Assembly (NCBI GenBank): GCA_047947185.1
Contig: CP170502.1
Span: 2,542,001 to 2,606,000, forward strand
Reading direction: 5' to 3'
DNA length: 64,000 bases
Source: JANQJA01 sp047947185
GTDB taxonomy: Bacteria > Pseudomonadota > Gammaproteobacteria > Pseudomonadales > Azotimanducaceae
Shown one piece after another: positions 18,517 through 25,980 of this stretch. Every line of letters starts with the position of its first letter. Within the stretch, counting starts at the first letter, position 1. The notes under the pieces are model-generated. The model had not been told where the DNA came from, ran no database searches, and saw only the letters and a program-made list of their open reading frames with translations. Made by a program: the position numbers and the translations under genes.

Positions 18517-18545
18517 ATTCTACGGGAACCCCAACCCGCAATCAA
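18517..18545 (-). promoter_or_regulatory. Putative sigma-70 promoter of rplU-rpmA
   Basis: Read on the minus strand: TTGATT (18545-18540), 17-bp spacer, TAGAAT (18522-18517). Five of six -10 and four of six -35 positions fit the consensus. The rplU start is about 78 bp downstream. Confidence 0.6.
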
Positions 18546-18579
18546 GCAGTGGTTTATTCAATTCTGCACCGCAACAATC

Positions 18580-18608
18580 TTGACACCGACTACCCCCACC
18601 CCTAGCAT
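18580..18608 (+). promoter_or_regulatory. Putative sigma-70 promoter of ispB
   Basis: A perfect TTGACA -35 box (18580-18585), 17-bp spacer and TAGCAT -10 (18603-18608) lie about 42 bp upstream of ispB. Confidence 0.5.
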
Positions 18609-18649
18609 TCAATGCCTCAGGCGCTTCGCGGTGCCGCGACGAGCAATTC

Positions 18650-19615
18650 ATGAAGCATCCTTTCTATTCCCCGGTCGCCGCCGATTTTGAGGCCGTCAAC
18701 CGGCTCATTGTTGAGAGCCTGTCCTCGCGCGTGCCGCTGGTTGAAGAGATATCCGGCTACCTGATCAATGCCGGTGGCAAACGCCTGCGTCCGCTGCTGG
18801 TCCTGCTGTCGGCAAACGCCTGCGGCTACCGGCAACAGCAACACATCAAACTGGCGGCCGTCATTGAGTTTCTGCACACCGCAATGCTGTTGCATGACGA
18901 TGTTGTAGATGCCTCCGACCTGCGCCGTGGCCGCAAGACCGTCAACGCGGCCTGGGGCAACCCGGCAAGCGTACTGGTCGGCGATTTCCTCCACTCCCGT
19001 GCGTTTGAAATGATGGTTGAGATCGGCAACATGCGGGTCATGGAAATCCTCTCGGGCGCAACCAACACCATTGCCGAGGGTGAAGTCCAGCAGTTGAGTC
19101 ATATTCGCAACGTGGACATCACCGAGGACGCCTATCTGGAGGTGATCACCCGCAAGACCGCCATGCTGTTCCAGGCGGCCAGCCACGCCGGCGCTGTCCT
19201 GGCTGGGGCTGAGCCAGGGCAGGAGGCAGCGCTGCGGGACTTTGGCCTGCACCTGGGACTCTCTTTCCAGCTCATCGACGACGCCCTGGACTACAGCGGG
19301 TCGACGCGTGACCTTGGCAAAAACGTGGGTGACGACCTGGCTGAGGGCAAGGTGACCCTGCCGCTGATTGTCGCCATGCGCAATGGCACCAGTGCGCAGG
19401 CGGCCTGTGTCCGCAACGCCATTCTCAAGGGCAATGCGGAAAACCTCGAAGACATGGCGCGCGTGGTCACCGCTGCCGGCGGCCTGCAGTACACGCTGGA
19501 ACTGGCCGGTGCTGAACGGGACAGGGCCCTTGCCTGCGTGGATGCGCTGCCAGATTCGCCGTTCAGAGCCGCGATGGCAAAACTTGCCGGATTCGCCGTC
19601 AGCCGCACTTTCTGA
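18650..19615 (+). CDS. ispB: Octaprenyl/polyprenyl diphosphate synthase
   Basis: A 321-residue trans-prenyltransferase making the ubiquinone side chain. It has GGKRLRPLLVLLSANACG near residue 43, the first Asp-rich motif in LLHDDVVDASDLRRG near 81, and the second in QLIDDALDYSGS near 208. The KTAMLFQAASHAGA helix fits the family. The gene is divergent from rplU-rpmA with back-to-back promoters. Confidence 0.95.
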   Translation: MKHPFYSPVAADFEAVNRLIVESLSSRVPLVEEISGYLINAGGKRLRPLLVLLSANACGYRQQQHIKLAAVIEFLHTAMLLHDDVVDASDLRRGRKTVNAAWGNPASVLVGDFLHSRAFEMMVEIGNMRVMEILSGATNTIAEGEVQQLSHIRNVDITEDAYLEVITRKTAMLFQAASHAGAVLAGAEPGQEAALRDFGLHLGLSFQLIDDALDYSGSTRDLGKNVGDDLAEGKVTLPLIVAMRNGTSAQAACVRNAILKGNAENLEDMARVVTAAGGLQYTLELAGAERDRALACVDALPDSPFRAAMAKLAGFAVSRTF

Positions 19616-19712
19616 CACCTCGCGAGAAACTGGTCCCCAAAGCTACCCTTTCGACCCACCCGGGAGGTCGGCGGGTGCCGGTATCTGCCCTCGCCTTCGG
19701 GCGCCATATCGG

Positions 19713-19718
19713 TATAAT
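19713..19718 (+). promoter_or_regulatory. Consensus -10 box of the tRNA-Pro gene
   Basis: A perfect TATAAT lies about 34 bp upstream of the tRNA, followed by a GC-rich discriminator as in stringently controlled stable-RNA promoters. No good -35 hexamer is seen. Confidence 0.5.
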
Positions 19719-19751
19719 GGCGGCCTCGCCGAGTCCTTCGGTGAGAAGCGT

Positions 19752-19828
19752 CGGGGTGTAGCTCAGCCTGGTAGAGCACTGTCTTCGGGAGGCAGGGGTC
19801 GTGAGTTCAAATCTCGCCATCCCGACCA
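19752..19828 (+). tRNA. tRNA-Pro (anticodon CGG)
   Basis: A 77-nt cloverleaf ending in an encoded CCA. The acceptor stem is CGGGGTG/CATCCCG with one G-T pair; the D-loop is AGCCTGGTAGA; the anticodon stem CTGTC/GGCAG has one wobble pair and encloses TTCGGGA, with anticodon CGG reading codon CCG. The T arm contains TTCAAAT. The gene stands between ispB and the convergent glycan-modification operon. Confidence 0.93.
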
Positions 19829-19868
19829 ATTCAACCAGCGATATCAATACGACCCGTTGACCTGGTCA

Positions 19869-20573
19869 TCAGCCCTGAAACGCGGGGAACATCCTGGAAT
19901 AGTGCACAGTCTCGGTGACCTGCCCGAGCAGGTGCGATAGCTGGCCTGCCAACCTGTAATCAAAATCAAACGGGTGGATGGCAATGCGCAGCGGCCGAGT
20001 TTCCGTTGCAGCGAGCCCGTTCATGCGGTTGAACACGCCGAGCGCCACCTGTCGCAGCGGGGTGTCAGCCTCGAACCCTGCCAATGGCAGGTAGCGGGTG
20101 TCACCTGTCGACAGGTTTACTATGCCGCTGGTTGTTTCCAGGTATTTGAAAGGGGTTCTGGCCAAACCGGCGCGATTTATCTGGCCCAACGCCCAGGCCG
20201 GTGGCACATAATAGTCGGGCGTGGTGAATCCGTGATCAACAAACCAGTGGCTGTTGCGGCACATCAGCGCCTCAATCTCATCGTTGGTCAGTGCCAGGTG
20301 TTCAGCAGCGTTTCGCGAGACAAGCACCGAATGTAGCCGGTGGTACCAGCCACCAATCCTGCCGGCCTCGTGGGACCAGCCATGGCCAACAAGGATGAAT
20401 CCCTCATCGGCCCAACACCGCAGTTGATCAATCTCTTCGTTACGCCAGGGTTTGCCCGGCACCACCAGCAGCAGGAGATTCGCTCGGCAGGGTACCGGCA
20501 GGCGCTCAACAATCAATCGCGTGTGCTCAAGCGTGTCTGGCATGACATCGTGAATTGAAACCAGCGCACGCAT
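19869..20573 (-). CDS. Polysaccharide deacetylase-like protein (DUF2334)
   Basis: A 234-residue protein with the carbohydrate-esterase-4-like beta-barrel features of DUF2334. VSIHDVMP at the N-terminus supplies the His/Asp pair; HGWSHEAGR near residue 64 gives the second His motif; AIHPFDF near the C-terminus supplies a third. It probably removes acyl groups from an exported or lipid-linked polysaccharide, but activity is not proven. It is the last gene of a three-gene operon, 3 bp after the glycosyltransferase. No signal peptide is evident. Confidence 0.75.
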   Translation of the reverse strand: MRALVSIHDVMPDTLEHTRLIVERLPVPCRANLLLLVVPGKPWRNEEIDQLRCWADEGFILVGHGWSHEAGRIGGWYHRLHSVLVSRNAAEHLALTNDEIEALMCRNSHWFVDHGFTTPDYYVPPAWALGQINRAGLARTPFKYLETTSGIVNLSTGDTRYLPLAGFEADTPLRQVALGVFNRMNGLAATETRPLRIAIHPFDFDYRLAGQLSHLLGQVTETVHYSRMFPAFQG

Positions 20574-20576
20574 GGA

Positions 20577-21713
20577 TCAGCGCTTCCTGCTGGATGCAGT
20601 TTCAATCAACAGGCGCTCCCAGTCGGCAAGATTGTTTTCGTTGAAGGCCTGGGCAATCTCACCGGCTCGCCGGGCCAGGGCCAGTCGAAAGGCATCACTT
20701 TCGCTGAGGAGTTGCCTGATCGAATCGGCCAGCGTCTGGTCCTGCGCTATCGTAATGAACCCCGGGCGCAGTTGGTCCCAGGCTGAAATACCCGTTCCCC
20801 TGGATACAATCACCATTCGTTGGCGCGACATGGCTTCAAGCGCAATGGTGCCAAACGATTCAAAATGTGACGGCAGCACCAGCGCATCATGCAGGTCCAC
20901 CTGGTCCCGCAGGCCAGCCCGATCGAGCCAGCCCAGGTAAGTCACATTGGCCAGCCTGCCTGCCGCTGATTCTACCAGTGAGCGGAGCGGACCATCCCCG
21001 GCAATACTGAAACCGACGCCAGGCAGTTGCTCAGCGGCCAGGATCACGGCCTCAATGTTCTTCTCGGCAGCAAGGCGGCCGGCAAACAGCACACGCTTCA
21101 AGGCGCCGGTACAGGGCACCACGGGGTGACGCGCAAAGGCGGCCGGCACTGGCGTACCCACCCGGCGAATATTGATCGCACCCATCCTGCGCGCAAGGTC
21201 TTCCATTTCCTTCGAGTTAACCAGCACCAGGCTGGCGCGATTGAAAAGATACTGGTGTGAGCGCTCGAGATAGGTTCGGTACAGGCGACCTTTCAGCGAT
21301 CCCTGCCAGTAAAGATCAGTCAGTTGCTCAAATGAGGTATGAAACCCGATGACCAGCGGGATTCCCCAGCGGGCAGCAAAAAAAGCCCCCGTCATGCCAT
21401 AGACACCGGGCGTTGGCACAATCACCACATCTGGCGCCAGCGCCGCCAATTCACGTCGCAATTGCCAGGGATTGGGAAAACACAGTTTCTGGGTAGCATC
21501 ACCCGGCATGGGCAATACCAGACCCGCATGCCAGCGGCCATCTTCGATGGTGGGCGAGTAAACCTCTGCCCGGGCGAGCAGCGGTCGGAAGTAGCCCAGC
21601 AGATCCTCGTAATAGGCACCCACACCGTTGCGGGCCGGTGCTGCGTCAGATGCTATTGCCACACGCAAACTGGCCAGGGACTCGCAAGCAGATTCCGTAA
21701 CAGTGGCTGTCAT
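20577..21713 (-). CDS. GT4-family glycosyltransferase
   Basis: A 378-residue GT-B fold enzyme. The N-terminal half has LRVAIASDAAPARNGVGAYYEDLL with the loop typical of GT4 acceptor domains. The C-terminal nucleotide-sugar domain has FAGRLAAEKNIEAVI, SIAGDGPLRS and the E-x7-E-like segment VLPSHFESFGTIALEAMS. The ATG at 21713 lies 4 bp after the sulfotransferase stop; the longer frame starting inside that gene is rejected. It probably adds one sugar to a glycolipid or polysaccharide together with its operon partners; the donor is unknown. Confidence 0.85.
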   Translation of the reverse strand: MTATVTESACESLASLRVAIASDAAPARNGVGAYYEDLLGYFRPLLARAEVYSPTIEDGRWHAGLVLPMPGDATQKLCFPNPWQLRRELAALAPDVVIVPTPGVYGMTGAFFAARWGIPLVIGFHTSFEQLTDLYWQGSLKGRLYRTYLERSHQYLFNRASLVLVNSKEMEDLARRMGAINIRRVGTPVPAAFARHPVVPCTGALKRVLFAGRLAAEKNIEAVILAAEQLPGVGFSIAGDGPLRSLVESAAGRLANVTYLGWLDRAGLRDQVDLHDALVLPSHFESFGTIALEAMSRQRMVIVSRGTGISAWDQLRPGFITIAQDQTLADSIRQLLSESDAFRLALARRAGEIAQAFNENNLADWERLLIETASSRKR

Positions 21714-21717
21714 GACG

Positions 21718-22884
21718 CTAGGATAACGGCCAGACCCCGGAGAAGAAACGATTGATTGTCTCCTCATCCAGGCCAAAGTCAGCAGCGGCATAACGGTGGC
21801 CGCTCTGGTAACTGCGCCCGGACTGGCCCAGCGCCTTGAGGCTGGCCCTGAAAGCCACCGTGGGCACCAGGCCGGCCGCTGCCAGCACCTCGTCGACCAC
21901 GGCTGCAAGGTCATTCTGCAGGCGCGCCATGGTCACGACGGGCAACCCCTCGCGGGATAACTCACCGACCAGGCTGTAATAGTGCCGCAGGGTTTCAATC
22001 ATCTTTTGCTGAAATCCAGCTGGCATCTTGCCATCACCCACCAGGGCAAATGCCGGCAGCAGTGAACTCAACTGGGAAGGCACGGTCGCGCCGGGTTCCC
22101 GGACACAGGCAACCAGAACGGCATCGGGGAAGACTTCGCGCAGTGAGTGGAGCGCAGGGGTGAACGAGGGATTCTTGCTGAGTATCTGTAACTGCTCACC
22201 ATGAAAGTACAGGTGGCGCTGCAGGCAACGCCGGTAGAATTCGAACACAGTCCTTCGGTCCGGGGCTGGCAACGCCTCGTCAAAACTGCCCAGCCGCCAG
22301 TAGCGCGGTTCAGCGGGGCACGGCACCACCAGCAGAAAACAGGCCCCCAGCCACAGCAGTAACAGGAAGTCTTCTTCCGGTTCCATTAGCCCAAGCTCGT
22401 GGATGTCTGCCATACGGGCCAGGAAACCCCGCGGTACTGGCCACCTGAACCGTGCCAGGGGCCGCAACAGCCGCGCCATGGCAAACCAGAAATAACGTTC
22501 ACTGATCGAGGGCGCCAGTACACACTCAAAGAGCGTCAAGGTGGTAAAACCGGGCGCGCCGGCCAGGACGCGATAAAGATGGGTTGTACCGCTGCGCGGC
22601 ACGCCGACAATGGCAACGGGGCGGCGGATACTGACTTGCCGATAGCCGGGGAACAGCAGTTCATCAAGCAGAAAACCTGTCCAGTGCACCAGGTTCAGCA
22701 ATCCGAACAGGCACCAGCCCGGGATAAAGAGCAGGAGCCTTTTGGGAACAACTCGCCAGCCTGCACTGCCGATGGATCGCAGCAGTGACAACCCAAGCGA
22801 CAGGAAGTGCCCCCAACTCATAAAAAATGCAGCCAACATGACGGGCCCTTCTGGCGCCAGCCTTACAATGCCGGCAAACGCCAA
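21718..22884 (-). CDS. PAPS-dependent sulfotransferase
   Basis: A 388-residue protein with an N-terminal hydrophobic region (about residues 15-80, one or two membrane segments). The 5'-phosphosulfate-binding loop IVGVPRSGTTHLYRVLAG lies near residue 92. The FPDAVLVACVREPGATVPS segment fits the 3'-phosphate-binding region. Family members move sulfate from PAPS to carbohydrates or lipids. An ATG at 22839 is an alternative start. It is first in the sulfotransferase-glycosyltransferase-deacetylase operon, which suggests sulfated surface glycan production. Confidence 0.82.
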   Translation of the reverse strand: MAFAGIVRLAPEGPVMLAAFFMSWGHFLSLGLSLLRSIGSAGWRVVPKRLLLFIPGWCLFGLLNLVHWTGFLLDELLFPGYRQVSIRRPVAIVGVPRSGTTHLYRVLAGAPGFTTLTLFECVLAPSISERYFWFAMARLLRPLARFRWPVPRGFLARMADIHELGLMEPEEDFLLLLWLGACFLLVVPCPAEPRYWRLGSFDEALPAPDRRTVFEFYRRCLQRHLYFHGEQLQILSKNPSFTPALHSLREVFPDAVLVACVREPGATVPSQLSSLLPAFALVGDGKMPAGFQQKMIETLRHYYSLVGELSREGLPVVTMARLQNDLAAVVDEVLAAAGLVPTVAFRASLKALGQSGRSYQSGHRYAAADFGLDEETINRFFSGVWPLS

Positions 22885-22976
22885 TTATAGGATTGTCAGC
22901 CCCGGGCCGCGAGCACAGCGACAGGAATTTGCGCCAATTTGGTGTATAAAAGGCCATCGTTGAAGGAGAACCAGAT

Positions 22977-23837
22977 ATGCCAGAGCTGAAGACCTTTCCC
23001 GCAGCAACTGACCGGGCCGATATCCTGCGGGCCATGGACGCAGATGGTGCCTGCATCCTCGAGGGACTGCTGACCACCGCAGACGCAGACCGGGTGATTG
23101 CCGAGGTCATGCCGTTTGTTGAGGCAACCCGCTATGGTGGCGACGATTTTTCAGGCAGGCACACCCGCCGCACGGGCGCGCTGGTAGCCCGGTCACCGGC
23201 CTGCCGTGACATTGTCGCGAATGGCAACATACTGGCACTGGCAACTGACTTCCTGTCGCCCTACAGCGAGAAAATCCAGCTTCACCTGACCCAGACGATT
23301 TTTATTGGCCCCGGTGAAGGCGCCCAGATGTTTCATCGGGACCGCCAGGCGTGGGGCAAATTTTTGCCGGACACCATGGAACCCCAGTTCAACACCATCT
23401 GGGCACTGGGTGATTTCACCGCTGAAAACGGGGCAACCCGGGTTGTGCCCGGCAGCCATCGCTGGCAACGCGGCCGCCAACCGGAAGACCACGAGGTCTG
23501 CCAGGCCACCATGAAAAAGGGGTCAGTGCTGCTGTACACCGGCTCCGTCATCCATTCCGGGGGTGAAAACAGAACCGGGCAGGTCCGGATGGGGCTGAAC
23601 ATCACTTACTGCCTGGGCTGGCTGCGCCAGGAAGAAAACCAGTTTCTTTCCTGCCCGCCGGAGGTTGCCCGTACCCTGCCACAACCACTGCAGGAACTGC
23701 TGGGTTACACCATGGGCAACTACGCGCTGGGCTATTACTCCAATCCTGTACCTGCTCCCGGTGACAGTGCCGGCATACTGCCGCCGGAATTTGCCGTGGG
23801 TGCCAAACCCCGCCAGGCCCCGAGCCTGACCAACTGA
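22977..23837 (+). CDS. Phytanoyl-CoA dioxygenase (PhyH) family protein
   Basis: A 286-residue Fe(II)/2-oxoglutarate oxygenase. The metal site reads FHRDRQAW (His-x-Asp near residue 119) and VIHSGGENRTGQVRMGLNITY (distal His near 191 and the Arg that binds 2-oxoglutarate). Bacterial PhyH proteins hydroxylate varied small molecules, and the substrate cannot be told here. It has a strong Shine-Dalgarno (GAAGGAGAA). Its stop overlaps the start of the sugar kinase by one base, so the two are co-expressed. Confidence 0.82.
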   Translation: MPELKTFPAATDRADILRAMDADGACILEGLLTTADADRVIAEVMPFVEATRYGGDDFSGRHTRRTGALVARSPACRDIVANGNILALATDFLSPYSEKIQLHLTQTIFIGPGEGAQMFHRDRQAWGKFLPDTMEPQFNTIWALGDFTAENGATRVVPGSHRWQRGRQPEDHEVCQATMKKGSVLLYTGSVIHSGGENRTGQVRMGLNITYCLGWLRQEENQFLSCPPEVARTLPQPLQELLGYTMGNYALGYYSNPVPAPGDSAGILPPEFAVGAKPRQAPSLTN

Positions 23838-24754
23838 TGGGCACCCGCATTACCAATTTTGGCTCCTGCTGCATTGACAACGTCTACAGTGTGCCGGCTT
23901 TTGTGCGCCCCGGTGAAACGCTGCCCTGCACGGGCTATGACGTGCATCCCGGCGGCAAGGGGCTCAACCAGTCCATTGCCCTGGCTTACGCCGGCGCCGA
24001 GGTCAGGCATGTCGGGCGCGTTGGTAACGAGGGAGCCTGGCTCAAGACCCTGCTTGCCGATTCCGGCGTGGATGTCAGCCTGCTGGGTACCCACAGTTCA
24101 CCCTCCGGCCATGCCGTTATCCAGGTAACACCGGAGGGAGAAAACGCCATTGTCATTTTTGGCGGCGCCAACCGCCTGATCGACAGCAGTGACCTGGGGG
24201 CGATGCTGGATGATGCGCAGCCGGGTGAATTCCTGCTGCTGCAGAATGAAATCAGCTACCTGCCCGAAATCATCGCTGCCGCGGCCGGCCGGGGCATGCG
24301 CGTGGTGTTTAACGCTGCGCCCATGACCAGTGCGGTACTCGACTATCCACTGGACAAGGTTGAGTGTTTTATCATCAACGAGGTTGAAGGTGCCGCAATC
24401 AGTGGCGCTGAAGATGCCGCGAAGGTGGTGGGCGCCATGGCCGCGAAGTTTCCGAATGCCCGTACGGTACTTACCCTGGGTAGCGAGGGAGCCATCTACC
24501 ATGACCCCAGCTCTGGCCAACTCATCAAACAGGCAGCAGTCCCAGTGCAGGTCATGGATACCACCGGGGCCGGGGATACCTTCACCGGTTACTTCCTGGC
24601 CGGCTACGCTGCCGGAATTGATATTGAGCGCTGTCTGAGACGGGCCTGTGTGGCCGCTGGACTCTGTGTTACCCGGGCCGGCGCGGCATCCTCGATACCG
24701 CGCGGACAGGAGGTTGATCAGGCGGAGCAGGCCTCTTCTTCAAGGCGGCTCTGA
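23837..24754 (+). CDS. PfkB-family carbohydrate kinase (ribokinase-like)
   Basis: A 305-residue kinase. The N-terminal substrate region has HPGGKGLNQSIALAYAGAEVRHVGRVG near residue 37. The C-terminal DTTGAGDTFTGYFLAGYAAG near 236 contains the catalytic Asp and anion hole. Closest in pattern to ribokinase. It overlaps PhyH by one base (TGATG). The phosphorylated sugar or nucleoside is not known. Its 3' end overlaps a convergent small ORF. Confidence 0.85.
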   Translation: MGTRITNFGSCCIDNVYSVPAFVRPGETLPCTGYDVHPGGKGLNQSIALAYAGAEVRHVGRVGNEGAWLKTLLADSGVDVSLLGTHSSPSGHAVIQVTPEGENAIVIFGGANRLIDSSDLGAMLDDAQPGEFLLLQNEISYLPEIIAAAAGRGMRVVFNAAPMTSAVLDYPLDKVECFIINEVEGAAISGAEDAAKVVGAMAAKFPNARTVLTLGSEGAIYHDPSSGQLIKQAAVPVQVMDTTGAGDTFTGYFLAGYAAGIDIERCLRRACVAAGLCVTRAGAASSIPRGQEVDQAEQASSSRRL

Positions 24755-24942
24755 CGCAGGCGCTCACAGGCCGCGGAATAATCAGAATCCTGGATCCAGT
24801 TCGCCGGCTTGCGATCCGGGCGCCTCGTGGCCCTGACACCAAATTCCAGGAATGCCGGATCAAACGGAACCAGTTTTGCTGGCCCGGCGGTACCCTGCTC
24901 AAGCAATTCATCACACATGGGCACAAACACTTTTTTTGTCAC
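24718..24942 (-). CDS. Small hypothetical protein
   Basis: A 74-residue ORF with a GTG start preceded by a good Shine-Dalgarno (AGGAGAG, 7-nt spacing), which makes it likely to be real. The protein starts MTKKVFVPMCDELLEQG and continues with RPDRKPANWIQDSDY; it is acidic at the end. No known domain is recognised. It overlaps the last 37 bp of the PfkB gene on the opposite strand. Confidence 0.55.
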   Translation of the reverse strand: MTKKVFVPMCDELLEQGTAGPAKLVPFDPAFLEFGVRATRRPDRKPANWIQDSDYSAACERLRQSRLEEEACSA

Positions 24943-25275
24943 TTGTCACTCTCCTGCTAGCGCCGCTGGTACTGCCAGCCAATCATTCAACTCAACAACC
25001 GTTGCCCGGTGTTCAGCCTGGTTCTCCTGCCTGGCCTGTCGGTTCGCCAGGGCGAATATCTGAAACTGCAGTAGACGCGGAAAAGTCCAATCTAGCGTTG
25101 ATGGAAAGTGAAAGTTCGATGAACGATCGTGGAGAAACGATGAAACTGCTAAAATCTGCACTTTTTCACCATCCTGAGGCCATAATTGGACGCCAGCATG
25201 AGTTGCAGACCAGCAGGCTCTTTCACCGCTGGCGCACTCTTACCTCAATAAGTCTACCTGGAGCAGGGAACCTGA
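24943..25275. other. Intergenic region before pdsR
   Basis: About 330 bp. A plus-strand frame runs through it into the response regulator in another frame, with no recognisable domain or good Shine-Dalgarno; it is not called. The region must hold the promoters of pdsR (plus) and of the small ORF (minus). Confidence 0.5.
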
Positions 25276-25974
25276 ATGGCAAAACGGATTGCAATTGTCG
25301 AAGACGACGAGGACCAGCGCAGCAACTACGTTGATGCGATAACAAGGAAAGGCTACGACGTCACAGCCTATAGCAGCCGCGCCCAGGCCCTGGCCGGTTT
25401 CGACCGTGAACTGCCGGATCTTGCGATCCTGGACATTATCCTGGGTGATGAAGTGGATGCCGGATTTGAGATCTGTCGCGACCTGCTGGCGCGCTCTCCC
25501 TCCCTGCCGGTCATTTTCCTCACCGAGCGTATCGCCGAGATCGACAAGATCAGTGGTTTACGGCTGGGCGCATGGGATTACCTGCCCAAACCCATTTCGC
25601 TTGACTACCTGGCGGAACGTATCAGCTCACTCTTACGCATCAACGAAGCGCGAACCCAGTCCTCAGCAGGAGCGTCAACGGCCAAGATGGTCGGCGACCT
25701 GTCAATTGACCAGGAAGCCCTGCTGGTTTCCTGGAAGGGTACGGCTATCAACCTGTCCGGCACCGAGTTTCGTATGCTGGCAAAACTAGTTCGCGTACCG
25801 GGGCATGCGGTCTCCTACGACACGCTCATGAACGCAACCATGCAGAGCCTTGTCACCAATAACACCATCAACACCCACATGCGCAATATCCGCAAGAAGT
25901 TCGAATCCATAGACCCGGATTTCGACTGTATCAAGAGTGAGTATGGTTTTGGCTATCGCTGGTCAGTCAAGTAA
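25276..25974 (+). CDS. pdsR: OmpR-type response regulator, PdsR-like
   Basis: A 232-residue regulator. The receiver domain (about 1-120) has IVEDDEDQR, the phospho-acceptor in DLAILDIILGDE (Asp near residue 53), and KPISLDYL with the conserved Lys. The winged-helix DNA-binding domain (about 135-232) ends NTHMRNIRKKF...SEYGFGYRW. The sequence and its partner resemble the marine proteobacterial dedicated sortase system regulator (TIGR03787 group), by recall rather than search. It is followed 6 bp later by its kinase. No sortase or target protein is in the window. Confidence 0.7.
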   Translation: MAKRIAIVEDDEDQRSNYVDAITRKGYDVTAYSSRAQALAGFDRELPDLAILDIILGDEVDAGFEICRDLLARSPSLPVIFLTERIAEIDKISGLRLGAWDYLPKPISLDYLAERISSLLRINEARTQSSAGASTAKMVGDLSIDQEALLVSWKGTAINLSGTEFRMLAKLVRVPGHAVSYDTLMNATMQSLVTNNTINTHMRNIRKKFESIDPDFDCIKSEYGFGYRWSVK

Positions 25975-25980
25975 GTCCCC

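Noticed and set aside
18617..19618. 333-residue minus-strand frame
   Set aside because: It is antisense to ispB, which has both Asp-rich motifs.
24852..25334. 160-residue plus-strand frame before pdsR
   Set aside because: No Shine-Dalgarno or domain; it overlaps pdsR in another frame and the end of the small minus-strand gene.
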